64,000 nucleotides of DNA from Roseimicrobium gellanilyticum (GTDB lineage: Bacteria; Verrucomicrobiota; Verrucomicrobiia; Verrucomicrobiales; Verrucomicrobiaceae). The DNA lies in assembly GCF_003315205.1 (NCBI RefSeq), contig NZ_QNRR01000002.1, positions 776,881 to 840,880 on the forward strand, read 5' to 3'. Shown one piece after another: positions 25,660 to 34,400 of this stretch. The notes beneath the pieces were generated by a model that was not told the DNA's origin, ran no database searches, and saw only the letters and a program-made list of their open reading frames with translations. Numbering within the stretch: position 1 is the stretch's first letter; every line of letters starts with the position of its first letter. The translations under genes were made by a program, and so were the position numbers.

Positions 25660-26706
25660 TTAATTCGTCTTCTCTGCAGCGGCAGGCTTGGTACCTTTAT
25701 CTCCAGCCTTCGCATCCGCCTTCGGCTTCGGCTTGTTGCCGCCCGGTGTCTTGCCGGCTCCTTCGGCAGGCTTCAGGGTGCTCTTCGGCGTGGGCTCGTT
25801 CTTGCCGGTGTATTCGTTCCACGCCTTCTGAATCACATCTGCGGAAGGCAGTTCTCCTTCGCCTATGAGGAAGCGCACTTTCAGCGTGAGCACTTCATCC
25901 TTCTTTACGGCAGTGTCGAAGAATGCGCCAAAGCGACCATAGTCGCGATAGGCGGAGATGCGGGCTTTCTTGGGATTGTCCGGGTGATTGAGGTAAACCA
26001 CGTTGTAGGTCTTGCCGCCTACGCTGTAGCTCTCTCCGAACCACGGATAGTCGAGGTCCTTGTGCGCATTCGCGTTTTCCACCGGATAGATGTACATCGT
26101 CTTCGAGCGATCCACTTCCTGCGCGGGGCGGTAATGAAGACCGGCGTGCTCTGGATCACCGCTGAGGATGGTGTCGCCGACGAGCGCCTTCACCTTGTGG
26201 GTCACATCCACCACCGTATAGAAGGGCGCGCTGGCGGGCGGGAAGGAAAAGGTGCGCTCATCCTGGAGAATCGGAGGAGCCCCCGCTTCGCCATCCCACT
26301 TTACCAGCGATGTGATGGAAAGCGTGCCGCCATCCGCTTTCTCTTCGAGGAACTTCTCATGCACCTGATCGCCACCCTTCATGTGCCAGCGATCGTAGGT
26401 CTTGCCGTCCACCGTGATCTTGTTCCAGCCAAGGTAGATGCCACGATGGTGTGTGAAGTCACCGCCCGCGCCCTTGGTGATCGGGCCGCTGCCTGCCGCG
26501 TCGAAGATGTGCAGATACGGCTTGTAGGTCTCGTGCGCCTTCTCGGGCGTGGACTTGTCATGCGCCGTCATGTAGCGGGCGATGGTCTTGCCATCACGTA
26601 TCACATCGAGATGCTGGCCGGAAGTTTCCTTGAGCGAAGAGTCGGCCGCCGGCGCGGTCGCGGCGAAGGCGAGGAAGAGGAGATAAGAAAGGTGCTTCAG
26701 TTTCAT
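25660..26706 (-). CDS. Exported DUF6807 ('PmoA family') protein
   Basis: The 348-residue protein has a signal peptide (MKLKHLSYLLFLAFAATAPA) and a DUF6807 domain of about 270 residues: YKPYLHIFDAAGSGPITKGAGGDFTHHRGIYLGWNKI, HMKGGDQVHEKF, GLHYRPAQEVDR, PWFGESYSVGGKTYNVVYLNHPDNP and RFGAFFDTAVKKDEVLTLKVRFLIGEG. Many databases label this family 'methane oxygenase PmoA', but it has no relation to particulate methane monooxygenase; it is a beta-sandwich family common in sugar-degrading Bacteroidetes, Planctomycetes and Verrucomicrobia. The tail after about residue 300 is low-complexity Lys/Pro/Ala. It follows an exported SGNH hydrolase gene by 50 bases, so an extracellular carbohydrate role is plausible. 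Confidence 0.88.
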   Translation of the reverse strand: MKLKHLSYLLFLAFAATAPAADSSLKETSGQHLDVIRDGKTIARYMTAHDKSTPEKAHETYKPYLHIFDAAGSGPITKGAGGDFTHHRGIYLGWNKITVDGKTYDRWHMKGGDQVHEKFLEEKADGGTLSITSLVKWDGEAGAPPILQDERTFSFPPASAPFYTVVDVTHKVKALVGDTILSGDPEHAGLHYRPAQEVDRSKTMYIYPVENANAHKDLDYPWFGESYSVGGKTYNVVYLNHPDNPKKARISAYRDYGRFGAFFDTAVKKDEVLTLKVRFLIGEGELPSADVIQKAWNEYTGKNEPTPKSTLKPAEGAGKTPGGNKPKPKADAKAGDKGTKPAAAEKTN

Positions 26707-26756
26707 AAGGACAAAGTGAATCGTTTGCGAAGAAGGGAAGGGGAGGAGAGCACGGT

Positions 26757-27461
26757 TTATTTCTTGGGCAAGTTCTGCTCTATGGCTGCGGACACAGCGT
26801 GGCCCTGCATCACGCGGGCATCGGTCTTCCAGTGGAACTGGTCTCCGCTCGCGAGCGAGAGCTTGTCTGCCATCAGTGAATAGAGGTCATTGATGGGGAT
26901 CTTGCTGGTATTCATGACATTTGCCGCCATGCGGTTGTGATCGAGGATCGTGGCATTGATCACCGGATCCAGTTCCTCCGGCTTGCCCTTCACCGTCACA
27001 GGTGTGGTGCTGGCCCAGATGAGCTTTGCCTGGGGCGCGCCCGCACGGAGATTGTCCACCATCTTTTGGGTCAGCGGCTCAAACTTGCCCTCCGGGATGC
27101 GTCCCTTCTGCCAGCCATGCAGACCGAGGTTGAAGTGAATGACATCATACTTGTGCGCAGCCAGGATCTCCGCGATGGCCTTGGGAAGCTCCCCAGAAGC
27201 TTGGGACACAGGTGTGACCCAGGCATCCACGTTAGCCTTGCCATCCAGATCCTTGCGTACTGTTTCCAGGTAGCCGCCAAGGATGGAATCACCGATGCAC
27301 AACACACGCGGCAGGGACGCGTCCTTCACCTCAGCCTCACGCACGCCCCAGCCGCCCTTTCCCGGAGGCAGGCGCTTGTCGGTTTCCTTGGCATCCTTCA
27401 CTTGGGCGGACGCTGAAGTTGCGAGGAAGAGGAGCGGCAGGATGGCACAGAGAAATCTCAT
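26757..27461 (-). CDS. Exported SGNH/GDSL hydrolase
   Basis: The 234-residue protein has a signal peptide (MRFLCAILPLLFLATSASAQ) and an SGNH domain. LPRVLCIGDSILGGY has the nucleophile Ser; VIHFNLGLHGW occupies the block III position with Asn; FHWKTDARVMQGHAVSAAI has a His near the C-terminus where block V is expected, but the Asp three residues before it is replaced by Gln (QFH). This makes the catalytic triad less certain than in the other two SGNH proteins of the window. The start at 27461 puts the signal peptide at the N-terminus. It precedes the DUF6807 gene and probably shares its transcript. Confidence 0.82.
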   Translation of the reverse strand: MRFLCAILPLLFLATSASAQVKDAKETDKRLPPGKGGWGVREAEVKDASLPRVLCIGDSILGGYLETVRKDLDGKANVDAWVTPVSQASGELPKAIAEILAAHKYDVIHFNLGLHGWQKGRIPEGKFEPLTQKMVDNLRAGAPQAKLIWASTTPVTVKGKPEELDPVINATILDHNRMAANVMNTSKIPINDLYSLMADKLSLASGDQFHWKTDARVMQGHAVSAAIEQNLPKK

Positions 27462-27559
27462 GAGGGATGTAGAGCAGGCGGATTGCAGGAGGCTTTGTTC
27501 AACGTATTCCGCCACCCTTTCATTGCGGCCGGATGGGATTTTATAGATGCGCCCTGCGC

Positions 27560-27640
27560 AACGTAGCTCGCGAGTCCCTTCGTGAGTCATCAAAGCCAGC
27601 TAACCAGAAAGTCCTCGCGAAGGGACTCGCGAGCTACGTT
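27560..27640. repeat. Perfect 23-bp inverted repeat with 35-base spacer
   Basis: The arm starting AACGTAGCTCGCGAGTCCC at 27560-27582 recurs inverted at 27618-27640 without a mismatch. The right arm is itself part of a smaller dyad (CTCGCGA-AGGGAC-TCGCGAG). It lies between the divergent SGNH hydrolase genes, so a long RNA hairpin or cruciform could form. It may be a copy of an interspersed genomic repeat; one window cannot show this. Confidence 0.85.
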
Positions 27641-27743
27641 AAGCTGCCTGCGTTCGTCATCCCTCGGCACAAACGTTTTGACCTTGCGGCCCTTGCGTCA
27701 ACCCACTCTCATGCGAGACACGCCTTCGCCTATTTTCTCCATC

Positions 27744-29108
27744 ATGCCCGGCCACCTCACTTCCATTCCACGCCGCACCTTCCTCGTTCAGCTTGCCGCA
27801 GGTTGCTCCGCTGCTCCGTTGGTGGGACAGACACTCCCAGTCAAGGACACCCCGGCGCTCCCGGCGGTGAATGCGCTCTCACCGCTCAAGAAAAAGCTCG
27901 GGGAGGGGAAGTCTGCCACCCTGCTCATCATTTCCGACAGCACGGGATACAAGGATGTGTCCGGCACCCGACGTTTCCTCCGCTGGCTGGCGACCCAGTT
28001 TCCGTCCCATCGCGCCGTGGAATATTATTGGGCGGAGTGGGAGATGAAGGCACCGACCGGCCCACGAATGTACGGTGAGCCCATCGTCATCGCGGAGGGT
28101 ACGTCCAAGGCCTCTCTCACCATCCTCAATGCCGTGCTGCCAGGCTCCGTGGCCCAGGCCATGATCGATGGTTCTCGATGGGCAAACATGATTGCACCGC
28201 TGAACAACGAAGCACCGGATCTCATCCTCTGGAATCACGGCCACAATCATCAAGCGGCGCTCGCACCCAAAGACTTCCCCAACGGACGCGGTGGTTTCCT
28301 GGCACCCCTGGGCCGGGTGGGCATGGAGTTTCCGAAAGCGCCTCAGGCCGCCATCATTCAGAATCCCTGGCGGGATAATGACGGCTACGACCGGGTGCGT
28401 GATTGGTGGCTCTCCACGGCAGAGGCCATGCCCGTGCTGACGCTCATCGATGGCCACGCACCCTTCATCGAGCAAAAGAAGGGCGGCGACCTTTACCAGG
28501 ACAATGTGCATCCCAGCGCACGCGGCTATGAATTGATCTACCAGAGACTGGTCGCCGCGTGGGAATCCACCGAGCCCCAAGCGGAGGTACCCACCACCTG
28601 CTGGGCGAATGAGGCTGCGGAACCTCTGGTCGCCAATGGCGATCTCGCCAACTGGACGGCAGAACTGCCCGCGAACTGGCGGCTCATCAATGGGGCTGTT
28701 GCGCGCAAGGACACGGAACACACCTTCCGTCAGGCGCCGTACTCGCTAGCCCTTACCGGCACGAAGCAGAATGACGGCCTGCAGATCAGCATCACAGGCG
28801 TGACCCTAGCCAAGGTGAGGGGAAAGACCATCAGCCTTGCCGTACTGTGTTATGTGCCGAAGGAAGCCGAGCAAGACATCCAGGTGAAGTTCACCACGAA
28901 CTCCAGCGACCGCGTCACTGGCTCAACCCAATTTGCGCGTGACAATTGGAAATGGATCGTCATGGCCGGCTGCCCGGTGCCAGCCGATGCCACCCTGGCC
29001 TTCGTGGGGATCTTCCGTTCCTTTGCCAAACCACCCACCTCTGACGTGCCCTTTTACATTCAGAAGGTGGTCATCGTGGAAGGCGACGCTCCCAAAGGTG
29101 GGATGTGA
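27744..29108 (+). CDS. SGNH hydrolase with Tat/lipoprotein signal and C-terminal carbohydrate-binding-like module
   Basis: From the ATG at 27744 the product is 454 residues; 27711 is an alternative. The N-terminus reads IPRRTFLVQLAAGC, combining twin arginines with a lipobox (LAAGC, Cys21), so a Tat-exported lipoprotein is likely. The SGNH domain has IISDSTGYKD (Ser nucleophile in an SDST variant of GDS), WNHGHNH (block III Asn) and DNVHPSARGYELI (Asp and His). From about residue 285 a beta-sandwich follows (NGDLANWTAELPANWRL, YSLALTG, ISLAVLCYVPKEAEQDIQVKF), like CBM4/CBM9-type modules. It likely deacetylates or trims an extracellular polymer. Confidence 0.82.
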   Translation: MPGHLTSIPRRTFLVQLAAGCSAAPLVGQTLPVKDTPALPAVNALSPLKKKLGEGKSATLLIISDSTGYKDVSGTRRFLRWLATQFPSHRAVEYYWAEWEMKAPTGPRMYGEPIVIAEGTSKASLTILNAVLPGSVAQAMIDGSRWANMIAPLNNEAPDLILWNHGHNHQAALAPKDFPNGRGGFLAPLGRVGMEFPKAPQAAIIQNPWRDNDGYDRVRDWWLSTAEAMPVLTLIDGHAPFIEQKKGGDLYQDNVHPSARGYELIYQRLVAAWESTEPQAEVPTTCWANEAAEPLVANGDLANWTAELPANWRLINGAVARKDTEHTFRQAPYSLALTGTKQNDGLQISITGVTLAKVRGKTISLAVLCYVPKEAEQDIQVKFTTNSSDRVTGSTQFARDNWKWIVMAGCPVPADATLAFVGIFRSFAKPPTSDVPFYIQKVVIVEGDAPKGGM

Positions 29109-29209
29109 GGTGAAACGATCGCGCGCCCCCATGCATGACACCAATTTTCTTGGTTGCCCATGTCCTGACCCCGGTTCAGCATTGAGTGGTCGGCAGAACC
29201 CGAGCCAGC

Positions 29210-30127
29210 ATGACCGTCACTGAGGAAAGTCCGCGTCGATTTCTCCTTGGCCTCGTCTTTGGAGGCCTTCATTCGGCCCTTTTCCTGCTTCTTGCGCTCG
29301 TGGTCGCCGCCAGCGGAGACCCGCAAGGAGGGATGGTGTTCTACATATTCTTCTGGTTGGACTATCCGGTTAGCCGGAGTTTCATGTTTGCTTCAGGTGG
29401 ATCGGGTGGGGGCTCAATGTTCTTCCTGGGCGGTCTCCTGTGGTTTTCCTACGGCTGGGTTTTTCAGAGTCTTCTCCAGCTCCGCACCCAGCATGGTGCA
29501 TGGTGGCTGGATGGCGCTGTATCACTTTTGACCGCAGTCCTCTTCGTTCCCGAACTCACTCTGGCCTCCATGCCCGACTGGGAAGAGCAGTGGGAGCGTG
29601 GGACCGCCGCTGTCCAGGCTGGTGACCGTCTGAAAGGGATTGAGCATGTGTCGAAGGCCATCGAGTTATCACCGTCGGGCAATCAGAGTCTCAGCGGCAT
29701 GTGGGATTATTTGGGACGGTTGCACGTCGACGCAGAAAACTACGGTGCCGCCGAAGCTGCTTTTAGGATGGTTCTAGGGCAGGTTGAGACGGGGCAGACC
29801 TCCCGACCCATCGACCACCTAAATGCACACAACCAGCTTTCTTGGCTCTACAATCGCATGGAGAAATATGAGGGCGAAAAGACTCACCTTGAGAAGGCAA
29901 TAGAGTTCAATCGTCTGGTTTATGAGGGCGACTCAACTCAGGAGGCCCACTGCTGGGCCCGACTTGCAGAAATCGAATTCAAGCGCGGGAAGACCGAGGA
30001 GGCCCTGCGTCTACTCGATAAGGCCATCAACATGGAGGAGGGGCTGACGCACCCTTCTGAGTTTTTGCTGAGCTACAGGAAGGAAATGCGCCTCAAATGG
30101 AGTGAGGCATCCGGCAAGAAGAACTGA
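29210..30127 (+). CDS. Membrane protein with C-terminal TPR repeats
   Basis: The 305-residue protein has three hydrophobic segments in its first 120 residues (LLGLVFGGLHSALFLLLALVVAA; FFLGGLLWFSYGWVF; WLDGAVSLLTAVLFV), followed by a soluble part of tetratricopeptide-type helix pairs: WERGTAAVQAGDRLKGIEHVSKAIELSPS, WDYLGRLHVDAENYGAAEAAFRMVL, NQLSWLYNRMEKYEGEKTHLEKAIEFNR and AEIEFKRGKTEEALRLLDKAI. TPRs mediate protein contacts; the partner is unknown. The ATG at 29210 is preferred over 29186. It converges with the TIM-barrel gene; a strong hairpin lies between. Confidence 0.75.
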   Translation: MTVTEESPRRFLLGLVFGGLHSALFLLLALVVAASGDPQGGMVFYIFFWLDYPVSRSFMFASGGSGGGSMFFLGGLLWFSYGWVFQSLLQLRTQHGAWWLDGAVSLLTAVLFVPELTLASMPDWEEQWERGTAAVQAGDRLKGIEHVSKAIELSPSGNQSLSGMWDYLGRLHVDAENYGAAEAAFRMVLGQVETGQTSRPIDHLNAHNQLSWLYNRMEKYEGEKTHLEKAIEFNRLVYEGDSTQEAHCWARLAEIEFKRGKTEEALRLLDKAINMEEGLTHPSEFLLSYRKEMRLKWSEASGKKN

Positions 30128-30243
30128 CGGGCAGGCCAAAGGGATACGCTTCAAGGGGAAGGACTCGCAGGATGGGCCGCTCTTGTATCCAAGGCACTCA
30201 TCCCTCCCGCCGCGGTCTCTCAGCAGTAGGAGCTGAGTCAAGA

Positions 30244-30279
30244 CAAGAAAAGCGCGACCCACCGGTCGCGCTTTTCTTG
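30244..30279. terminator. Bidirectional terminator hairpin
   Basis: CAAGAAAAGCGCGACC (30244-30259) pairs perfectly with GGTCGCGCTTTTCTTG (30264-30279) around a four-base loop. The A/T-rich outer arm gives a U-rich tract on either strand. It sits between convergent genes, 27 bases past the minus-strand TIM-barrel gene and 117 past the plus-strand TPR gene. Confidence 0.93.
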
Positions 30280-30305
30280 CTTGAGTATGCTTGGAATAGC
30301 GGAGC

Positions 30306-31148
30306 CTAGCCCACCAGCGGCAGGAGGTTCTCCTTGCACCACTCGCCGTTCTGGCGGGTCACGCCGTCCGGGTCGCCAATGGCGTCGTGGCACTCGTCTT
30401 CGCAGATGATCCAGCCCTCGTAATTCCGGAGGGTGAGCCACTCGGTGATCTTGTGGAAGTCGAGCTTGCCGGTGCCCATCTGAGCCCAAGGTTCAGGACC
30501 GTTTCCGGAGAAATCCTTATAATGGATGTGGTTCACCAGGTGGCCCCACTTGGTCATGGTCTCGATGACATCCATGCCGCCACGGATGATATGGCCCACG
30601 TCCGGCGTCCAGCCCGTGACCGTCGGGTCGATGCTGTTGAGCACCACGTCATAGTCGTCCTGGGTGCGAACCACGGAGGAGGGAGGGCTGTTCGGGTGGA
30701 AGGAGCAGACGAGACCGGCATCCACGGCGCGGCGGCTCACGGCGTTCACGTTTTTCGCCAGGTTCATGCGGCGCTCCTGAAGGTTCTTGCGGTTGCTGGG
30801 GAGGGGCACGGTGCCCAGCTTCGCGCCGGGGAAATGCTTCAGCGTGGCGATGGCATAGTCGGCAGCGGCGCGCTCGGCATCATTCTCCTTCTCATCATTC
30901 CAGCCGCAGACGAGGGCCAGACCGGCCAGCTTCATGTTGTGTTTTGCGAGGGTGTCCTTCAGCTTGGCAGGATCCTTGAAGTCGCCCAGCCAGTACGTGG
31001 GGAAGGGCTCCAGAACCATGGGCTCGATGCTGGTGAAGCCGGACTCAGCGGCCACTTTAATCATGTGATCGAGCTTGTTGTCGTAGGCGGAGCCGGTGCC
31101 CTGCATGAACCAGGTGTAGACCTGGGACCCGAATTCGATTTTGGCCAT
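30306..31148 (-). CDS. Sugar phosphate isomerase/epimerase-like TIM-barrel protein
   Basis: The 280-residue TIM barrel starts MAKIEFGSQVYTWFMQGTG. Likely metal ligands are in FTSIEPMVLEPF (Glu), VCSFHPNSP (His), WTPDVGHIIRGG (Asp, His), HIHYKDFSG (His, Asp) and WIICEDEC (Glu). The layout matches inosose dehydratase/IolE-like and related isomerases that handle keto sugars, with the divalent metal in the barrel. It has no signal peptide with this start; 65 upstream in-frame codons look non-coding. A single-gene unit with a strong terminator, divergent from the giant ATPase gene. It is unlike the TIM barrel at 12.4 kb beyond the shared fold. Confidence 0.88.
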   Translation of the reverse strand: MAKIEFGSQVYTWFMQGTGSAYDNKLDHMIKVAAESGFTSIEPMVLEPFPTYWLGDFKDPAKLKDTLAKHNMKLAGLALVCGWNDEKENDAERAAADYAIATLKHFPGAKLGTVPLPSNRKNLQERRMNLAKNVNAVSRRAVDAGLVCSFHPNSPPSSVVRTQDDYDVVLNSIDPTVTGWTPDVGHIIRGGMDVIETMTKWGHLVNHIHYKDFSGNGPEPWAQMGTGKLDFHKITEWLTLRNYEGWIICEDECHDAIGDPDGVTRQNGEWCKENLLPLVG

Positions 31149-31372
31149 GGTATCGTGTCGTATGTTTGGGTTGCGTATCTTCGGAAAAGCGAAGAGCGCG
31201 ATGCTGGCGGAGGCCCCTGCCAAAGTCCAGCGGGAAGTTGTGGCACCATGGGCCAAACCCGTACGTATGCAATTTTGAAGCCAGTGCACCTTGTGTCCCC
31301 GCAACGGCGGCAACAGGTTGTGCATCGTGCATTTTCCCTGCACAAAGAAAAGTTTGTTCGTGTGTCGTTCTG

Positions 31373-31390
31373 CGATCTTGATTAAGATCG
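31373..31390. promoter_or_regulatory. Perfect dyad upstream of the large ATPase gene
   Basis: CGATCTT-GATT-AAGATCG is a perfect 7-bp inverted repeat with a four-base centre. It lies 34 bases before the ATG at 31425 in an AT-rich stretch that also contains AAAAAAAA. It could be an operator or a small 5' leader hairpin. It is symmetric, so it is listed without strand. Confidence 0.5.
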
Positions 31391-31424
31391 AGTCCCCATC
31401 TTAAAAAAAACCGTCATTTTAGCC

Positions 31425-34400
31425 ATGAGTTCTGTAGTCGTGCCGCTGAACCCTTTCTCTGATCAGATTGTGACCTCCCCCCGCCGGGCAGAGCCCTCGG
31501 TGCAGGGGTTGAACGATCAGGCTCTTCAACGTCTTGTAGGCGCGTTTACGGCGATGGAATTGCCGCCGCGTCGTGGCGGCCGTATACACTTGGTGACTTC
31601 ACCCAGTGGTGGCTACGGCAAGTCGCACCTCACGGGCCGTCTCTATAGAGAACTGGGCCGCCGGGCCACTCAGATCTACGTGCGTCCCTTCAGCGACCCG
31701 GACACTCATTGGGTTTCGCTCCTGCACACCATCATCCAGGAGATGCTGGCTCCGGAATTCACCGGTGAGGAAGAGGAGGAAATCAGGGATCGTGGCACCT
31801 ACCCGCCCTCCCAGCTTGACGCCTTCGCCCACGGGGTCTTCGCCTCGGTGCTGATTTCGCTGCTCGACAGCGGAGAGTTTGAATACGGTGACCCGGAATT
31901 CGTGAAGGATCGTCTGCGGAACCGCACTTTCGTGAAATGGGATTTGGGTGATCCGCAGAGCAACTGGGGGCTCTGGGCCAGCGACATGCTACAACGGTAT
32001 GAAGAGTCTGAGAGCCGCGAAAGTCGCGTGCTGAAGTCTTTGAACCAGGCGACCGGCAATCACCTCGGCAGTACCACCCGCCCTCAGGCATGGCTCCGTG
32101 TGCTGCGCCGCTTTGCCGCCAATCGTGGTGCCACGGCACTGCGTGATCAGTGCCTCGAGTGGATGCGTGCGCGCACCCCGATGATCGAACTTGTGACGAA
32201 GCCCCTCGGCCTGCTGTCCACGGACGGTGTCGACTCGGAGGGAGGCATTGCAGCACGCAATTCCATGGCCCGCAGCCGTGTCTTGGACCTGCTCACGTTG
32301 GGCCGGCTTTTCCGTCCGTTCGTGATTTGCTTTGACCAGACGGAAGTATTTGGCCGCGTGCCCGGGCTGGCCCGCGCCTTCGGGGGCATGCTTTCTGACC
32401 TGGTGCAGTGTGAAGGAGCGCAGTTCACCGTGGTCACGGCGAATCAGGAGATCTGGAACACCCAGCTTTCCCCTTCCATAGAGGTCGCCGACCGTGACCG
32501 CATCCTTCCAGGCATTGAGCTCACCGGCTTGTCTCAGATGCAGGGCAGGGAACTTGCCCTGAATCGTCTGCGCCAGACCCGCCTTCCGGTCGAGCTCCAA
32601 GACCTCGTCCTGTCTCCTGACTGGGTGGCCTACCAATTTGGCAACGCGGTTCTGTCGCCCCGCGATTTCCTTCGTCGTTGCGAGCAGCGGTATGAAGAAA
32701 TCGTGCCTGCCGCGCTGGCTCAGCCGCCGCGGCCGAAGCTGATGTTGGGCGAGCTTTTCGCCCAGGAGCGCAATCAGATCGAAAGCGATCCACGCGAGTC
32801 CAAGGACTTCCGTGCCGATGCTCTGCGTTGGGCACTGCTCACCGTTCCCACAAAGGCTGGTGCCGATTTTGCGGCCTCGGCTTGCCGTACCGATGTGGCC
32901 TCCTACGTTGCCGATTGGAAGAGCAAGTCGGGAGCGCATCGCTACATCGTGTTGGAGCCAAGTTCTCACACACTCGTCTGGCAGGCCATTTTCCGAAAGG
33001 GAGCGGCTCTTCGGGCAGAAAGTCCCGACGCTGGTGTCGTCGCACTGCGCATCGAAGGTCAGGGGGCAGTGCCTCATGATAATCAGGCGGCACACGTGCA
33101 GTCTAACAAGGCGTCTGGGAAGGAAGCATTCCGTGTTTACACGCTGAACGCGGGAGATCTCTCTAAGGTGTATGCAGGCTGGGAACTTTACCTTCAGGCG
33201 TGCCAGGGAGACATTGAATACACTCCCGAGCAGGTGCTGGCTTATGTTTTCGACCGGCTCGTGCCGGTCTACAGCGCGATGCTGGGAGAGCCAGTAGCCT
33301 CCACGTTGCCTCCCGAACTTGGGACCGGCGTCACCACCGCAGCGCTCCAGTCGCATGAGGCACCTACGGTGATCATGCCGCGGAGTGCCATACAGCCGCC
33401 TGCCCCCGCTTCGGCCCCGCCTCCTCAGCCGATGGCAGCTCCAGCGTACGTCCCTCCATCTTTCCTTAGCTCTGGAGCCGGTTCCCTGGCAGGTGCGAAC
33501 ACCGCTCCCAGCCCGGCACCTGCCATTGCAGCTTCGGCAAATGGGCTCAAGGCGCCGGAAGAGACTGCGCCGATCCACAAGACGGCCATCAAGATCACAA
33601 CGCGTGTGGATGGGATTGTGCAGAGCCCGGCTCCGGGTGCTGCGCCCATGACCTTCCCACCGCCTTCAGGCTTGAAGCCTGTGGTGCCCATGTCGCCGCA
33701 GCCTCCGCTCGTCACGGCGCCGGCTCCTGCGCCAGCAGTGCCTTCTGCTCCAGCGCCCTCGCCAGCGATTGTCACGGCTCCTGCAGCGATGGCCCCTGCC
33801 GCTCCAGCTCCCGCAGCACCACCGCCTGCGCCAGCACCTGCACCCGCTCCTGCTCCTGCCTACATGGCTCCGGCAGCGGTAAGCCCGGACACCGACCGAA
33901 TCGTGATTGCGTCCGTGAGTGATATCCTCGGTGCACCTGCGGTACGACCGGATCTTCGCGGGCCTTTGCCAGCACCTGCCGCGCCTGCGCCTGCACCAGT
34001 TCCCGCTCCGGCCCCGGTTGCACCGCTCCCGGCTCCTGCTCCTCCACCTGCGCCTCCGCAGTCCTTTGCCCAGTTCATCCCACCACCGACGGGATTCTCC
34101 GCGCCTCCGAAGCCCGCACCTCCTCAGAGTGCGGAGCCCACGCAGGGCACGGTGGAACCCAAGCCTGGACAGAAGGCGTTTCCATCTGGAAGTCCCGCAG
34201 CGTCACCCTCTCCGGACACGGAGACTCAAGCACCGGCAGATGACGAGTCACCCAAGCCTGTCACGGCCGCTGCAGCGCCTGCTGCGGCCGCCCCCCTGCG
34301 TCCTACCGTTCCGTCGCCTGCGCGCCCCGGAGGAGAGATACCTCGTCCCGCCGGTGCCGTGCCTCCGCCGAATGCGGGAGCACCGACCAAGCCTTCCGCG

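Noticed and set aside
25660-26706. Methane monooxygenase subunit A, from the common 'PmoA' label
   Set aside because: The protein is a soluble exported beta-rich DUF6807 member without the membrane helices of real PmoA.
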